In this document: one piece after another, positions 9,884 through 19,861 of the stretch
Layout of the letters: each line of letters begins with the position of its first letter
How positions within the stretch are numbered: position 1 is the stretch's first letter
Assembly: GCF_005155025.1 (NCBI RefSeq)
Contig: NZ_CP039731.1
Location: 2,108,001-2,172,000 of the forward strand
Origin: Aquitalea aquatilis
Lineage (GTDB): Bacteria; Pseudomonadota; Gammaproteobacteria; Burkholderiales; Chromobacteriaceae
Reading direction: 5' to 3'
Length of the DNA stretch: 64,000 nt
Program-made: the position numbers and the translations under genes
Notes under the pieces: model-generated
The model's database searches: none
The model's input: only the letters and a program-made list of their open reading frames with translations
What the model was told of the DNA's origin: nothing

Positions 9884-10798
9884 TTACTGCGCCTTGGCGT
9901 TGTTGGACAGGCCCCATACATAGGCTGCCAGCAAGTGAACCTTGCCATCGCCCAGGAAGTCCTTCCAGGCCGGCATCTGGTTGTTGCGACCATTGGTGAT
10001 GGTCTCAATGATGGTCTTTTCAGTACCACCATACAGCCAGATGTTGTCGGTCAGGTTAGGTGCACCCAGTTGCTGGTTACCCTTGCCATCCGGGCCGTGG
10101 CAGGCCGCGCAGATGGTGGCAAAGGTTTCCTTGCCACGGCTGGCGCGTTCGGCATCATGCTTCTTGCCGGACAGCGACATCACGTAGTTGGCGGCATCCT
10201 TGACCTTCTCTTCACCCAGTGCAGCACCCCAAGCCGGCATCTGGCCGTGGCGACCAGCTTGAATGGTGGTTTCGATGGTTTTTGCATCGCCACCCCACAG
10301 CCAGTCGTTGTCGGTCAGGTTCGGGAAGCCCTTGGCACCGCGTGCATCAGAGCCGTGGCACTGTACGCAGTAGGTCTGGAACAGGCGCTTGCCCATTTCC
10401 TGTGCCTTGGGATCAGCCGCAACGGCCTTCAGATCCTGTTTCAGGTAGTTGTCGTACAGGGGCTGGTATTTGGCTTCGGCTTGTGCGCGTTCTTCCTTGT
10501 ACTGACCAACGGAAGTCCAGCCACGAATACCTTGCCATTTGCCCAGGCCCGGGTAGAGCACCAGATAGCAGGCACCGAAGATCAGCGTGATGTAGAACAT
10601 CAGCATCCACCAGCGCGGCAGAGGATGGTTGTACTCCTCCAGATCGCCATCCCATACATGACCCATGGTCTTGACCTGCTCACCCTTGTTGACCGTGGTC
10701 TTGGATTGGGTGAACAACAGCAGGGACAGGCCAACAAAACCTGCAACCACGATGGCCGTGATCCAGATGCCCCAGAAATCGCTTACGAAATCACTCAT
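9884..10798 (-). CDS. ccoP: cbb3-type cytochrome c oxidase subunit III (diheme cytochrome c)
   Basis: 304 residues: two membrane helices (residues ~8-30 and ~62-83) with the CcoP N-terminal motif HVWDGDLEEYNHPLPRWW, then two c-type heme domains with C144-x2-C147-H and C230-x2-C233-H. CcoP passes electrons from cytochrome c or the bc1 complex to CcoO and the catalytic subunit. The start overlaps the ccoQ stop by 4 nt. All expected parts are present and the length is normal. Confidence 0.95.
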   Translation of the reverse strand: MSDFVSDFWGIWITAIVVAGFVGLSLLLFTQSKTTVNKGEQVKTMGHVWDGDLEEYNHPLPRWWMLMFYITLIFGACYLVLYPGLGKWQGIRGWTSVGQYKEERAQAEAKYQPLYDNYLKQDLKAVAADPKAQEMGKRLFQTYCVQCHGSDARGAKGFPNLTDNDWLWGGDAKTIETTIQAGRHGQMPAWGAALGEEKVKDAANYVMSLSGKKHDAERASRGKETFATICAACHGPDGKGNQQLGAPNLTDNIWLYGGTEKTIIETITNGRNNQMPAWKDFLGDGKVHLLAAYVWGLSNNAKAQ

Positions 10799-10989
10799 TG
10801 TTTTGCTCCGTTAGAAGCCGACTCATGGTTATCGGCCTCCTGCACCTTGTCGTCGTCGAGAAAGGGCACATTGGCCGCTTCATCGTACCGGTTCTTTGAG
10901 CGCCTGCTGTAGGCAATGAACAACACCAGAATAAAGAAGGTGAAGCACATTACGGTGAAGGCAGAGCGCCCAATCGTTACCCAGTCCAT
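10795..10989 (-). CDS. ccoQ: cbb3-type oxidase subunit IV (CcoQ/FixQ)
   Basis: A 64-residue protein with one membrane helix (ITAFTVMCFTFFILVLFIAY-like segment near the N-terminus) followed by SRRSKNRYDEAANVPF and an acidic tail, the usual CcoQ plan. It stabilises the interaction of CcoP with the CcoNO core. It lies between ccoO (3 nt away) and ccoP (4-nt overlap), in the standard order. Confidence 0.92.
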   Translation of the reverse strand: MDWVTIGRSAFTVMCFTFFILVLFIAYSRRSKNRYDEAANVPFLDDDKVQEADNHESASNGAKQ

Positions 10990-10992
10990 GAC

Positions 10993-11607
10993 TTAGCGAA
11001 CGTTCTTCAGTGCAAGACCCAAGCCCTGCAGGTATGCAATCAGGGCATCCATTTCCGACTTGCCTTCGACCTGAGCCTTGGCTTCGGCGATATCCTTGTC
11101 GGTATAGGGAACGCCTACGCTGCGCAGCGCTTCCATTTTCTTCGGCATGATTTCGGCGTCAGCCAGGTTCTTGGACAGCCACGGGAAGGCCGGCATGTTG
11201 GATTCCGGTACCACGTCACGCGGATTGGTCAGGTGAACACGGTGCCATTCGTCGGAATAGCGACCGCCTACACGAGCCAGGTCCGGACCGGTACGCTTGG
11301 AGCCCCACTGGAAGGGGTGGTCGTAGACCGACTCGCCCGCAACGGAGTAGTGACCATAGCGCTCGGTTTCGGCGCGGAAGGGACGGATCATCTGGGAGTG
11401 GCAGTTGTAGCAGCCTTCACGGATGTAGATGTCACGGCCAGCCAGTTGCAGTGCGGTATAGGGCTTGACGCCTGCTACCGGCTGGGTCGTGGACTTCTGG
11501 AATGCCAGCGGCAGGATTTCTACCAGGCCGGCAAAGCTGATCACGATCAGCGTGAACACGATGAGATAGCCTACGTGTTCTTCAATCAGTTTCTGGATCT
11601 TTTCCAT
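10993..11607 (-). CDS. ccoO: cbb3-type cytochrome c oxidase subunit II (monoheme cytochrome c)
   Basis: 204 residues with an N-terminal membrane anchor (~14-34) and one heme-c site, C66-x2-C69-H, in [15 protein letters not shown], the CcoO signature. It carries electrons from CcoP to the binuclear centre in CcoN. It follows ccoN by 20 nt and precedes ccoQ by 3 nt. Confidence 0.95.
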   Translation of the reverse strand: MEKIQKLIEEHVGYLIVFTLIVISFAGLVEILPLAFQKSTTQPVAGVKPYTALQLAGRDIYIREGCYNCHSQMIRPFRAETERYGHYSVAGESVYDHPFQWGSKRTGPDLARVGGRYSDEWHRVHLTNPRDVVPESNMPAFPWLSKNLADAEIMPKKMEALRSVGVPYTDKDIAEAKAQVEGKSEMDALIAYLQGLGLALKNVR

Positions 11608-11627
11608 GTTCTTCTACCTTTATCCGC

Positions 11628-13055
11628 TTAAGCGTGAGCCGATGCGTTAACAGCCGGGATCTTGGCGTCAACAGCGCGGCCACCAGCTACGGTGCGGAAG
11701 GTGTTGTAGGCCATCAGCAGCATACCGCTCAGGTACAGCGTACCACCCAGGAAACGTACGAAGTGGTAGGGGTACGTTGCTTTCACGGCTTCAACAAAGG
11801 CGTAAGTCAGGGTGCCGTCGGCATTCAGGGCGCGCCACATCAGGCCTTGGGTCACACCCGAGATCCACAGTGCGGCGATGTACAGCACCACGCCTACGGT
11901 AGCCAGCCAGAAGTGAGCTTCGATCAGTTTCACGCTGTGCATGGACTCGCGGCCAAACAGACGCGGCAGCAGGTAGTACATGGAACCGATGGTGATGAAG
12001 CCTACCCAGCCCAGGGCGCCGGAGTGCACGTGACCGATGGTCCAGTCAGTGTAGTGCGACAGGGCGTTGACGGTCTTGATGGACATCATCGGGCCTTCGA
12101 AGGTGGACATACCGTAGAAGGACAGGGAAACCACCAGGAACTTCAGTACCGGATCGGTACGCAGCTTATGCCAGGCACCGGACAGGGTCATGATGCCGTT
12201 GATCATGCCACCCCAGCTCGGAGCCAGCAGCACCAGGGAGAACACCATGCCGATGGATTGGGTCCAGTCAGGCAGCGCGGTGTAGTGCAGGTGGTGAGGA
12301 CCAGCCCACATATAGGTGAAGATCAGCGCCCAGAAGTGCACCACGGACAGACGATAGGAGTAAACCGGACGGCCAGCCTGCTTCGGAACGAAGTAGTACA
12401 TCATGCCCAGGAAGGCGGCGGTCAGGAAGAAGCCTACGGCGTTATGGCCATACCACCATTGCACCATGGCATCCACGGCACCGGCGTACACGGAGTAGGA
12501 CTTGGTCAGGGAGACCGGTACGAAGGCGCTGTTGACGATGTGCAGCAGGGCTACCGCCAGGATAAAGGCACCATAGAACCAGTTGGCTACATAGATGTGC
12601 TTTACCTTGCGGATGGCGATGGTGCCGAAGAATACGATGGCATACACCACCCAGGTCACGGCGATCATCAGTTTGATCGGCCATTCCAGTTCGGCGTATT
12701 CCTTGCCGAAGGTATAACCCAGCGGCAGGGTGATGGCAGCAAGGACGATGATCAGCTGCCAGGCCCAGAAGGTAAAGGCGGCAAGCTTGTCCGAGATGAG
12801 TCGTACGTTACAGGTGCGCTGCACGACGTAGTAGGAAGTGGCAAACAGGCCGCAACCGCCAAAGGCGAAAATCACGGCGTTGGTGTGCAGCGGGCGCAAA
12901 CGACCAAAGTGGAACCAGGGCCCAAAATTGAGCTCCGGCCACACCAATTGGGCCGCAATGATGACGCCCACCAGCATGCCTACAATGCCCCAGACTACGG
13001 TCATGATGGCAAACTGGCGCACCACCTTATAGTTATAAGTGGATTGCGTTTCCAT
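11628..13055 (-). CDS. ccoN: cbb3-type cytochrome c oxidase catalytic subunit I
   Basis: 475 residues with twelve expected membrane helices. Heme-copper oxidase landmarks are present: [11 protein letters not shown] with a low-spin heme histidine, [16 protein letters not shown] with the CuB histidine, [15 protein letters not shown] with the His-His CuB pair, and [11 protein letters not shown] with the heme ligands. This is the terminal, high-affinity oxygen-reducing and proton-pumping subunit of the microaerobic respiratory chain. It heads the ccoNOQP operon and is transcribed divergently from an M61 protease gene, across an intergenic region that holds an FNR-type box. Confidence 0.96.
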   Translation of the reverse strand: METQSTYNYKVVRQFAIMTVVWGIVGMLVGVIIAAQLVWPELNFGPWFHFGRLRPLHTNAVIFAFGGCGLFATSYYVVQRTCNVRLISDKLAAFTFWAWQLIIVLAAITLPLGYTFGKEYAELEWPIKLMIAVTWVVYAIVFFGTIAIRKVKHIYVANWFYGAFILAVALLHIVNSAFVPVSLTKSYSVYAGAVDAMVQWWYGHNAVGFFLTAAFLGMMYYFVPKQAGRPVYSYRLSVVHFWALIFTYMWAGPHHLHYTALPDWTQSIGMVFSLVLLAPSWGGMINGIMTLSGAWHKLRTDPVLKFLVVSLSFYGMSTFEGPMMSIKTVNALSHYTDWTIGHVHSGALGWVGFITIGSMYYLLPRLFGRESMHSVKLIEAHFWLATVGVVLYIAALWISGVTQGLMWRALNADGTLTYAFVEAVKATYPYHFVRFLGGTLYLSGMLLMAYNTFRTVAGGRAVDAKIPAVNASAHA

Positions 13056-13512
13056 TTAGGGTTTTCTCCAAGGTTGCTAACTTAGAACGTGACAAACCAT
13101 GGCGACTTGATTTCCTGCCCACTGCCCCAAGCTGTAGTTGACAGGAAAGCCGCAGGGGAATCTGATCATTTTCAGATTAGTAAAGCGTTTGACCCGTGCT
13201 GACAATTTGCTGCCAAAAAAACTTGGCAAATCATGTCAGACACACGCTTTTTCCCATTTATTCAGCGAGGCATTCTAAAGCAAATACCCATGACGGGCCA
13301 GTTGATTAGTATGCTCGCGGGATTTTTACGTCCACCATTTTCTTGATTTCAAGCGAGCGGGCCGCAGGTGCTGAACACCTGATGCCGCTTACTGGGGATT
13401 ATATTGTCATGTCAGTGCAAGCCCTTGACTTAGGTCAAATCGCCATCGGCCACGACGACTGTATGGACCCGGTGCTAAAATCTGCTGTTTCCGCCCCATC
13501 TTCAGGCAGATC
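13056..13512. other. Divergent regulatory region between ccoN and the M61 protease gene
   Basis: 457 bp without a credible ORF. It holds an FNR/ANR-like dyad (listed separately) at its right end and an AT-rich middle. I see no second clear FNR box closer to ccoN, so the ccoN leader would be long (about 300 nt or more) if the listed box drives it. Confidence 0.6.
13425..13438. promoter_or_regulatory. FNR/ANR-type binding site
   Basis: Perfect dyad TTGAC-TTAG-GTCAA, fitting the TTGAY-N4-RTCAA pattern of FNR/ANR regulators that commonly control cbb3 oxidase genes. It is centred ~375 bp upstream of ccoN and ~80 bp upstream of the divergent M61 gene, so which gene it serves is uncertain. Confidence 0.55.
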
Positions 13513-15294
13513 ATGACCGCCCCAGTTCACTATTCCATCCGTCCGTGCTCACCGCAAAGCCATTGCTTCGAGATTACGCTCAAGGTTGCCAAGCCCGCCA
13601 AGAAGGGGCAAGTGTTTACCTTGCCGGCGTGGATTCCCGGCAGTTATCTGATCCGTGAGTTTTCCCGTCATATCGTCAGCATTCAAGCGAGCAGTGCTGG
13701 CAAAGAGGTTGGGCTATGCAAGCTGGACAAACACACTTGGCAGGCCGAGCCGGTGGCCGGCAGCCTGACGCTGGTGTATCAGGTCTACGCCTATGATCTG
13801 TCAGTGCGGGGTGCTTATCTGGATGAAGAGCGTGGCTTCTTCAATGCCAGCAGCGTTTTCCTGGCGGTAGAGGGATACGAGTCGGTAGCCTGCACGGTGG
13901 AGATCCGAGCGCCCAAGGGCAAGGCATTCGCTGACTGGAAAGTAGCCAGCAGCCTGCCGGCGCTGGAGACCGACCGCAATGGTTTCGGCGTGTACCGTGC
14001 CGGCGATTACGATGAGCTGCTGGATCACCCGGTGGAGCTGGGGGCGTTTCAGTCGGTCAGCTTCAAGGCCTGCGGCGTGCCGCACCAGTTTGTGGTGTCC
14101 GGGCGTTTCCGTGGCGACCTCAAGCGCCTGGCGCGCGACACCAAGAAAATCTGTGAACACCAAATCAAGCTGTTCGGCACCCCCGCACCTTTTGATCGCT
14201 ATGTTTTCATGCTGTATGTCGGCAAAGACATCTACGGCGGGCTGGAGCATCGCGCCTCGACTGCCTTGGTCGCCAACCGCGACGATTTGCCGCAAGCGGC
14301 AGATGAAGCGATCTCGGATGGCTACCTCAAGCTGCTGGGACTGATCAGCCATGAATACTTCCACAGCTGGAATGTAAAACGGATAAAACCCGCTGCCTTC
14401 AGCCCTTATGACCTGAGCCGCGAGGGCTATACTCGCCTGCTGTGGGCATTCGAGGGCATTACCTCCTATTACGATGATCTGACTCTGCTGCGCTGCGGCC
14501 TGATCGACAGCAAGCGCTATCTTGGCCTGCTGGCGCAGACCATCAGCGGAGTCGAGCGCGGTGCCGGTCGCCTCAAGCAGACGCTGGAAGAATCCAGCTT
14601 TGATGCCTGGACCAAATACTATCGCCAGGATGAAAACAGCCCCAACAGCATCGTCAGCTACTACACCAAGGGCTCGCTGGCGGCGCTGGCGCTGGATCTG
14701 ACCATCCGCCAGCAGACGGATGGCCGCCAGTCGCTGGATGACGTGATGCGTGCCTTGTGGCAAAAGTGGCAGGCCGATGGCCAGGGGCTGGCGGAAGACG
14801 AGTGGGAGCAGATTGCCCAGAAGGTCACCGGCCTGGACTTGCAGGCCTTCTTCGACAGCGCCTTGCGCTCCACGGCAGATCTGCCCTTGGCCAACTTGTT
14901 GGCAACGCAGGGGCTGGACATGTGCTGGGACTACGCGGATCATGCCGGCGATGCAGGGGGTGTCGGCCCGGTGGCAGCAGACCGTCGGCCACGTGCCAGC
15001 CTTGGCGTGAAGACCGCTGCGGACCCGCTGGGCCTGCGGCTGGTCAACGTACTGGATGGCAGCGCAGCACAGCAGGCTGGTCTGGCTGGCGGAGACATAC
15101 TGATTGCACTGGATGGCCTGAAAGTGGCTGATCTGGACAAGATGCTGGCACGCTATGGCGTGGGGGAAACCGTGACCCTGCATCTGTTCCGCCGCGATGA
15201 GCTGCTGGTGCGGGATGTCAGTTTGCAAGCCGTGCCACGGACATGCTGCCGTTTGCAGCTGCTGGGCGAGGAGGCCGGCTGGCTGCGTGGCTAA
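13513..15294 (+). CDS. M61 family metallopeptidase with PDZ domain (glycyl aminopeptidase-like)
   Basis: 593 residues. The catalytic zinc site is H280-E-x2-H284 in ISHEYFHSWNVKRIKP, with E314 in WAFEGITSYYDDL as third ligand; both are M61 signatures. The N-terminal part (PAWIPGSYLIREFSRHI) is the conserved beta domain. A PDZ-like domain occupies about residues 495-580 (LGLRLVNVLDGSAAQQAGLAGGDILIALDG). Members cleave N-terminal glycine or alanine peptides. No signal peptide is visible, so a cytoplasmic location is likely. It precedes pepN, another aminopeptidase, with a hairpin between them. Confidence 0.9.
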   Translation: MTAPVHYSIRPCSPQSHCFEITLKVAKPAKKGQVFTLPAWIPGSYLIREFSRHIVSIQASSAGKEVGLCKLDKHTWQAEPVAGSLTLVYQVYAYDLSVRGAYLDEERGFFNASSVFLAVEGYESVACTVEIRAPKGKAFADWKVASSLPALETDRNGFGVYRAGDYDELLDHPVELGAFQSVSFKACGVPHQFVVSGRFRGDLKRLARDTKKICEHQIKLFGTPAPFDRYVFMLYVGKDIYGGLEHRASTALVANRDDLPQAADEAISDGYLKLLGLISHEYFHSWNVKRIKPAAFSPYDLSREGYTRLLWAFEGITSYYDDLTLLRCGLIDSKRYLGLLAQTISGVERGAGRLKQTLEESSFDAWTKYYRQDENSPNSIVSYYTKGSLAALALDLTIRQQTDGRQSLDDVMRALWQKWQADGQGLAEDEWEQIAQKVTGLDLQAFFDSALRSTADLPLANLLATQGLDMCWDYADHAGDAGGVGPVAADRRPRASLGVKTAADPLGLRLVNVLDGSAAQQAGLAGGDILIALDGLKVADLDKMLARYGVGETVTLHLFRRDELLVRDVSLQAVPRTCCRLQLLGEEAGWLRG

Positions 15295-15327
15295 GGCATT
15301 CAGCCACTGGATAGTGCACCCATAACC

Positions 15328-15355
15328 GGACCGGGGCGGCGATCCCGCCCGGTCC
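15328..15355 (+). terminator. GC-rich hairpin between the M61 gene and pepN
   Basis: Inverted repeat GGACCGGG / CCCGGTCC around a GC-rich loop, without a following T run. It may be a weak or Rho-assisted terminator or an mRNA end structure. Confidence 0.4.
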
Positions 15356-15405
15356 ATGAGCAAGACCGGATCAAGCCGGCAACGACTACTAATAGAGAGA
15401 AGAAC

Positions 15406-18030
15406 ATGGCGCAGCAGCCTCAAGTCAACTATCTGAAAGACTATACCGTTCCCCCTTACCTGGTGGATCGGGTGGATTTGAAGTTTGATATCGAGGACGC
15501 ACAGACGCGTGTGCACTCGCGTATGGTGGTCAAGCGCAATGACAAGTCTGCTGCTGCCAGCGCGCTGTGGCTGGACGGTTCGGCCCGGCTGCTCAGCCTG
15601 ACGCTGGATGGCGAGCGGCTGGATGCCTCTGCTTATCAGTTGGCGGCCGACGGTGTGCTGATTCCTGCCGTGCCCGACAGCTTTATCCTGGAAGTGGAAA
15701 CCGAGCTTGAACCGGCGACCAATACCAGCCTGATGGGCTTGTATGCCTCCAAAGGCAATCTGTTTACCCAGTGCGAGCCGGAAGGCTTTCGCAAGATCAC
15801 CTTTTATATGGACCGTCCAGATGTGATGGCCAAGTTCACCACCACCATCGTTGCCGACAAGCAGAAGTTTCCGGTGCTGCTGTCCAATGGCAACAAGGTG
15901 GGGGAGGGCGTGCTGGACAAGAAGCGCCACTGGGTTAAATGGGTCGACCCCTATCGCAAGCCGTCCTACCTGTTTGCCCTGGTGGCCGGCAAGCTGGTGG
16001 CCGCGCGTGACAAATTCATCACCCAGCGCGGCCGCGCTGTCGCGCTGGAAATCTGGACCGAGCCGGCCGACCAGGACAAAGTTGCCTTTGCCATGGGGGC
16101 GGTCAAGCGCGCCATGAAGTGGGACGAGCAGCGCTTTGGCCTGGAATACGATCTGGACATCTACATGATCGTGGCGGTCAGCGATTTCAATATGGGGGCC
16201 ATGGAAAACAAGGGCCTCAACATCTTCAATACCTCGGCGGTACTGGCGCGCAAGGATACCCGTACCGATGCGGAGTTCCAGCGCGTGGAAGCCATCATTG
16301 CCCACGAATATTTCCATAACTGGACCGGTAACCGTGTCACCTGCCGCGACTGGTTCCAGCTGTCGCTGAAAGAGGGGCTGACGGTATTCCGCGATCAGGA
16401 GTTCAGCTCTGATCTGGGCAGCCGTGGCGTCAAGCGCATCGACGATGTCAAAAGCCTGCGTGCCTTGCAGTTCCCGGAAGATGCCGGCCCAACCGCGCAT
16501 CCGATTCGTCCCGATTCCTATATCGAGATGAACAATTTCTACACCATGACGGTGTATGAAAAAGGCGCGGAAGTGGTGCGCATGTATCACACCCTGTTGG
16601 GTGAGTCTGGTTTCCGCAAGGGCATGGATCTGTACTTCAAGCGCCACGATGGCCAGGCGGTAAGCTGCGATGATTTCCGTGCGGCCATGGCCGATGCCAA
16701 TGCTGTCGATCTCGGCCAGTTTGCCCTGTGGTATAGCCAGGCGGGCACGCCGCTGCTGCAAGTCAGCAGCCATTACGATGCCGCAGCGCGGCGCTATGAA
16801 TTGACCGTTGCCCAGTCCTGCCGGGCCATCAGCGGCCAGCCCGCACCACAGCCGCTGCACATTCCCCTGGCACTGGGGCTGGTAGGCAGTGATGGCAAGG
16901 ATCTGCCGCTGCAGCTGGAAGGCGAGGAGCAGGCACAGCCTGGCACGCGTGTGCTGGATATCAAGCAGGCCAGTCAGACATTTGTGTTCGTTGATGTGCC
17001 GGAAGAACCGGTGCCTTCGCTGTTGCGCGGTTTCTCCGCGCCGGTTCGGCTGGAGTACGACTGGCGCGATGAACAGCTAGCCTTCCTCATGGCCAACGAC
17101 AGCGACAGCTTCTGCCGCTGGGAAGCCGGTCAGACCCTGGCCGAGCGGCTGTTCCGCCAGTTGATCGAAGCTGCGGCGCAGGGCCGTGCACTGAGCTTGC
17201 CCGAGACCTTTGTCACAGCCTTCCGTGCGGTGTTGAAAGATCCGGTGGCCGATCCGGCCTTCAAGGCCATGATGCTGGGCTTGCCGTCGGAAGCAGAAAT
17301 GCTGGAAATGGTGGAACTGGCCAACCCGGCAGTCATTCATCAGGTGCGTGATTTTGTGCTGGACCAGTTGGCCGAGGCGCTGCGTGGCGAGTGGCATGAG
17401 GCTTATCACCTGAACCAGACCCGTGAATACAAGCCGGAAGACGCTGGCCGACGCGACCTGAAAAACCGTGCCTTGCAGATGCTCACCCGCTTGAGCGTGG
17501 CCTGGCCGGCTGAGGCCGCCCGCAAGCAGGCTCTGGAAGCTGACAATATGTCAGACCAGATGGGAGCCATGCTGGCGCTGCGCGATCATGACGGCGAAGA
17601 ACGCGACGAATGCTATACCGACTTCGCCGCCCGCTGGCAGCATGATGCGCTGGTGATGGACAAGTTCTTCATGCTGGTGGCTTCCAGCCAGCTGGAAGGC
17701 ACGCTGGATCATGTCAAAGCCGCCATGGAGCATCCGGCCTTTACCTTGAAAAACCCCAACAAGGCACGGGCGCTGATTGGCAGCTTTAGCAATAATATGG
17801 TGCATTTCCATGCTGCCGATGGTAGCGGCTACCGCTTCCTGGCAGACCAGGTGCTGGCGCTGGATGCCATCAATCCGCAAGTAGCCAGCCGCATCGTGCG
17901 TGCCTTCAATCGCTGGAAGAAGCTGGAGCCGGGCCGTCAGGCACTGATGAAGGCCGAGCTGGAGCGTCTGTTGGCCGCGCCCTTGTCCAATGATGTCTAC
18001 GAGATTGTCTACAAAAATCTCAATGCCTGA
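15406..18030 (+). CDS. pepN: Aminopeptidase N (M1 family)
   Basis: 874 residues, matching E. coli PepN (870). The exopeptidase motif G264-A-M-E-N268 and the zinc site H300-E-x2-H304 with E323 ([14 protein letters not shown]) are intact, and [14 protein letters not shown] plus [19 protein letters not shown] match the proteobacterial PepN group. It is a broad-specificity cytoplasmic aminopeptidase that finishes protein turnover. The ATG follows an AGAGAGAAGAAC ribosome-binding stretch. A terminator lies just downstream. Confidence 0.96.
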   Translation: MAQQPQVNYLKDYTVPPYLVDRVDLKFDIEDAQTRVHSRMVVKRNDKSAAASALWLDGSARLLSLTLDGERLDASAYQLAADGVLIPAVPDSFILEVETELEPATNTSLMGLYASKGNLFTQCEPEGFRKITFYMDRPDVMAKFTTTIVADKQKFPVLLSNGNKVGEGVLDKKRHWVKWVDPYRKPSYLFALVAGKLVAARDKFITQRGRAVALEIWTEPADQDKVAFAMGAVKRAMKWDEQRFGLEYDLDIYMIVAVSDFNMGAMENKGLNIFNTSAVLARKDTRTDAEFQRVEAIIAHEYFHNWTGNRVTCRDWFQLSLKEGLTVFRDQEFSSDLGSRGVKRIDDVKSLRALQFPEDAGPTAHPIRPDSYIEMNNFYTMTVYEKGAEVVRMYHTLLGESGFRKGMDLYFKRHDGQAVSCDDFRAAMADANAVDLGQFALWYSQAGTPLLQVSSHYDAAARRYELTVAQSCRAISGQPAPQPLHIPLALGLVGSDGKDLPLQLEGEEQAQPGTRVLDIKQASQTFVFVDVPEEPVPSLLRGFSAPVRLEYDWRDEQLAFLMANDSDSFCRWEAGQTLAERLFRQLIEAAAQGRALSLPETFVTAFRAVLKDPVADPAFKAMMLGLPSEAEMLEMVELANPAVIHQVRDFVLDQLAEALRGEWHEAYHLNQTREYKPEDAGRRDLKNRALQMLTRLSVAWPAEAARKQALEADNMSDQMGAMLALRDHDGEERDECYTDFAARWQHDALVMDKFFMLVASSQLEGTLDHVKAAMEHPAFTLKNPNKARALIGSFSNNMVHFHAADGSGYRFLADQVLALDAINPQVASRIVRAFNRWKKLEPGRQALMKAELERLLAAPLSNDVYEIVYKNLNA

Positions 18031-18052
18031 GCAGACTTGCACGGGTAGCAAT

Positions 18053-18079
18053 AACGGGTCGCCATGGCGGCCCGTTTTT
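18053..18079 (+). terminator. Rho-independent terminator of pepN
   Basis: Stem AACGGGTCGCC / GGCGGCCCGTT (one G-T pair) followed by five T. Confidence 0.8.
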
Positions 18080-18168
18080 CATGGGGCGTGCGTATAGCAG
18101 ATTGACCTGCCGCTGGACTTGCCTTAATCATACGGTCGTTTGCTTGGTGATCTGGCAAGGTGAGGGTG

Positions 18169-19089
18169 ATGGCGGAAAAGCAGCAGCAGGACTTGTATGT
18201 GGAAGTTGAGCAGCAGCGGCTGCATCTGCGGCGTATCTGGCGCGAGGCAGACGGACCACCGGTATTGCTGGTGCATGGTGTCATGGCCGATGGCCGGATT
18301 TTCTATAGCGATAGCGGCAAGGGCCTGGCCCATTTCCTGGCCGATGCCGGCTACGATGTGTTTGTGGCCGATTTGCGTGGTCGTGGCCGCAGTACACCGA
18401 AGATCGACGCTACCTCACGCCATGGTCAAACCGAAATCATTTGTCAGGACCTGCCGGCGCTGCATGCGGCCATCTTCAAGCTGAAGGGCGGGCAGCGCCT
18501 GCACTGGATGGCGCATTCCTGGGGTGGGGTGCACATGAGCAGCTGCTTGTTGCGCTACCCGCAGCTGGCGGCCCAAGTGGCCAGCCTGGTGTACTTTGGC
18601 AGCAAGCGCAGCATAGCCGTACGCAATCTGCGCAAATGGCTGGAGGTTGACCTGATCTGGAATATCGCCGCGCGCTGGCTGATTCGCTGCTATGGCTACC
18701 TGCCGGCCAGGCGTATTGGCCTGGGTGCCGACGATGAAACCGAGAAAAGTCATCGCCAGAGCAAGCGCTGGGCCAAGCTACGCCCCTGGGTGGATAGTGA
18801 TGACGGCTTCGATTATGGCGCGGCCGCCCGCCATGTCTCCTTGCCACCCGCCCTGTATTTTGCTGCCCGCAACGACCCCTGCCGTGGCCATGTCGACGAT
18901 GTGCGCCGCTTTCGTGACGAGTCTGGCCCGCATCTGTCGCGGCTGCGCTTGCTTGGACGCGCCGCCGGGCACTGGCATGACTATGATCACGTGTCCCTGC
19001 TGACCCATCCGGATGCCCCGGCCGACCATTTTCCGCTGGTGCTGGACTGGTTGCGTGGCCGGCATGACAAGGTTATGGAAAACCACTGA
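18169..19089 (+). CDS. Alpha/beta-fold hydrolase
   Basis: 306 residues from the ATG at 18169, preceded by AAGGTGAGGG. Alpha/beta-hydrolase landmarks: an oxyanion-hole segment VLLVHGVMADGR, the strand motif VFVADLRGRGRS, the nucleophile S117 in MAHSWGG (the first Gly of G-x-S-x-G is Ala), the acid region FAARNDP, and a C-terminal His in DYDHVSLL. The substrate is unknown; the family includes lipases, esterases and dehalogenases. No signal peptide. It lies between pepN and a 2OG oxygenase on the same strand, possibly in one unit with the latter (64-nt gap). Confidence 0.75.
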   Translation: MAEKQQQDLYVEVEQQRLHLRRIWREADGPPVLLVHGVMADGRIFYSDSGKGLAHFLADAGYDVFVADLRGRGRSTPKIDATSRHGQTEIICQDLPALHAAIFKLKGGQRLHWMAHSWGGVHMSSCLLRYPQLAAQVASLVYFGSKRSIAVRNLRKWLEVDLIWNIAARWLIRCYGYLPARRIGLGADDETEKSHRQSKRWAKLRPWVDSDDGFDYGAAARHVSLPPALYFAARNDPCRGHVDDVRRFRDESGPHLSRLRLLGRAAGHWHDYDHVSLLTHPDAPADHFPLVLDWLRGRHDKVMENH

Positions 19090-19153
19090 CAAATATCATG
19101 CCGCAGGCCGGGGGGCTGTGGTAGAACAGCCGGCTCTAGTGGAGAATGCCGCC

Positions 19154-19801
19154 ATGACTCAAGTGACAGACCAATCCCCAGCCTGCCTGGACCCCATTAT
19201 CGATACCCTCGCCGAGCAGGGCTGGGTCGTCGATCACACCCTGTTCAGTGCCGAAGACATCCGCCGCCTGCAGCAATGCTGTCTGGCGCAGTGGAATGAA
19301 GGACGGTTTCATGAGGCTGCCGTCGGACGGGCCGACCAGCAAGGACGACGCAGTGAAATCCGTTCCGACTCGGTATTGTGGCTGGAGCCGCAGGATGCCG
19401 AACCGGCCATTGCCCATTATTTCGCCACGCTTGATCAAGTACGCCAAGCAGTGAATCAGGCCTTTTATCTGGGGCTGGAAGACCTGGAATCGCACTTCGC
19501 GGTCTATCCGCCGGGCAGCTTCTACAAGAAACACCTGGATCGCTTTCGTGACGATGACGCCCGCACACTGACTGCCGTGCTGTACCTGAACGAAGACTGG
19601 CCTGCCGATGCCGGTGGCCAGATGCGCCTGTACCTGGATGATGAATGCAGTCGCTCGCTGGACGTTGCGCCGCAGGCCGGCACGCTGGTGTTGTTCCTGT
19701 CTGACCGTTTCTGGCACGAAGTCTTGCCAGCCTCACAGCAGCGGCTATCGGTCACCGGCTGGTTTCGCCGGCGTCAGACGGGACTCGCTTGGTCGTCGTA
19801 G
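19154..19801 (+). CDS. 2OG-Fe(II) oxygenase (prolyl 4-hydroxylase-like)
   Basis: 215 residues. The double-stranded beta-helix iron site is visible: H127-x-D129 (YKKHLDRF) and H188 (DRFWHEV), with R197 as the 2-oxoglutarate anchor in QRLSVTGWF. This pattern is that of the prolyl 4-hydroxylase-like family of iron- and 2-oxoglutarate-dependent enzymes. The ATG at 19154 was chosen for a GGAG just upstream and because the domain begins soon after; a longer in-frame extension overlaps the hydrolase gene. The target could be a protein residue (as in ribosomal or EF-Tu hydroxylases) or a small molecule. Confidence 0.82.
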   Translation: MTQVTDQSPACLDPIIDTLAEQGWVVDHTLFSAEDIRRLQQCCLAQWNEGRFHEAAVGRADQQGRRSEIRSDSVLWLEPQDAEPAIAHYFATLDQVRQAVNQAFYLGLEDLESHFAVYPPGSFYKKHLDRFRDDDARTLTAVLYLNEDWPADAGGQMRLYLDDECSRSLDVAPQAGTLVLFLSDRFWHEVLPASQQRLSVTGWFRRRQTGLAWSS

Positions 19802-19861
19802 ACAGGTTTTGCCGTGCTAGAATCAGGCCAAACCAGATGAAATGACAAGGGACGAATCAAG

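Noticed and set aside
13801-16860. Very long open frame (1019 codons) on the minus strand across the M61 and pepN genes
   Set aside because: It is antisense to two genes with intact catalytic motifs; its composition (Gln/His/Ala-rich, no domains) is typical of shadow frames in GC-rich DNA.
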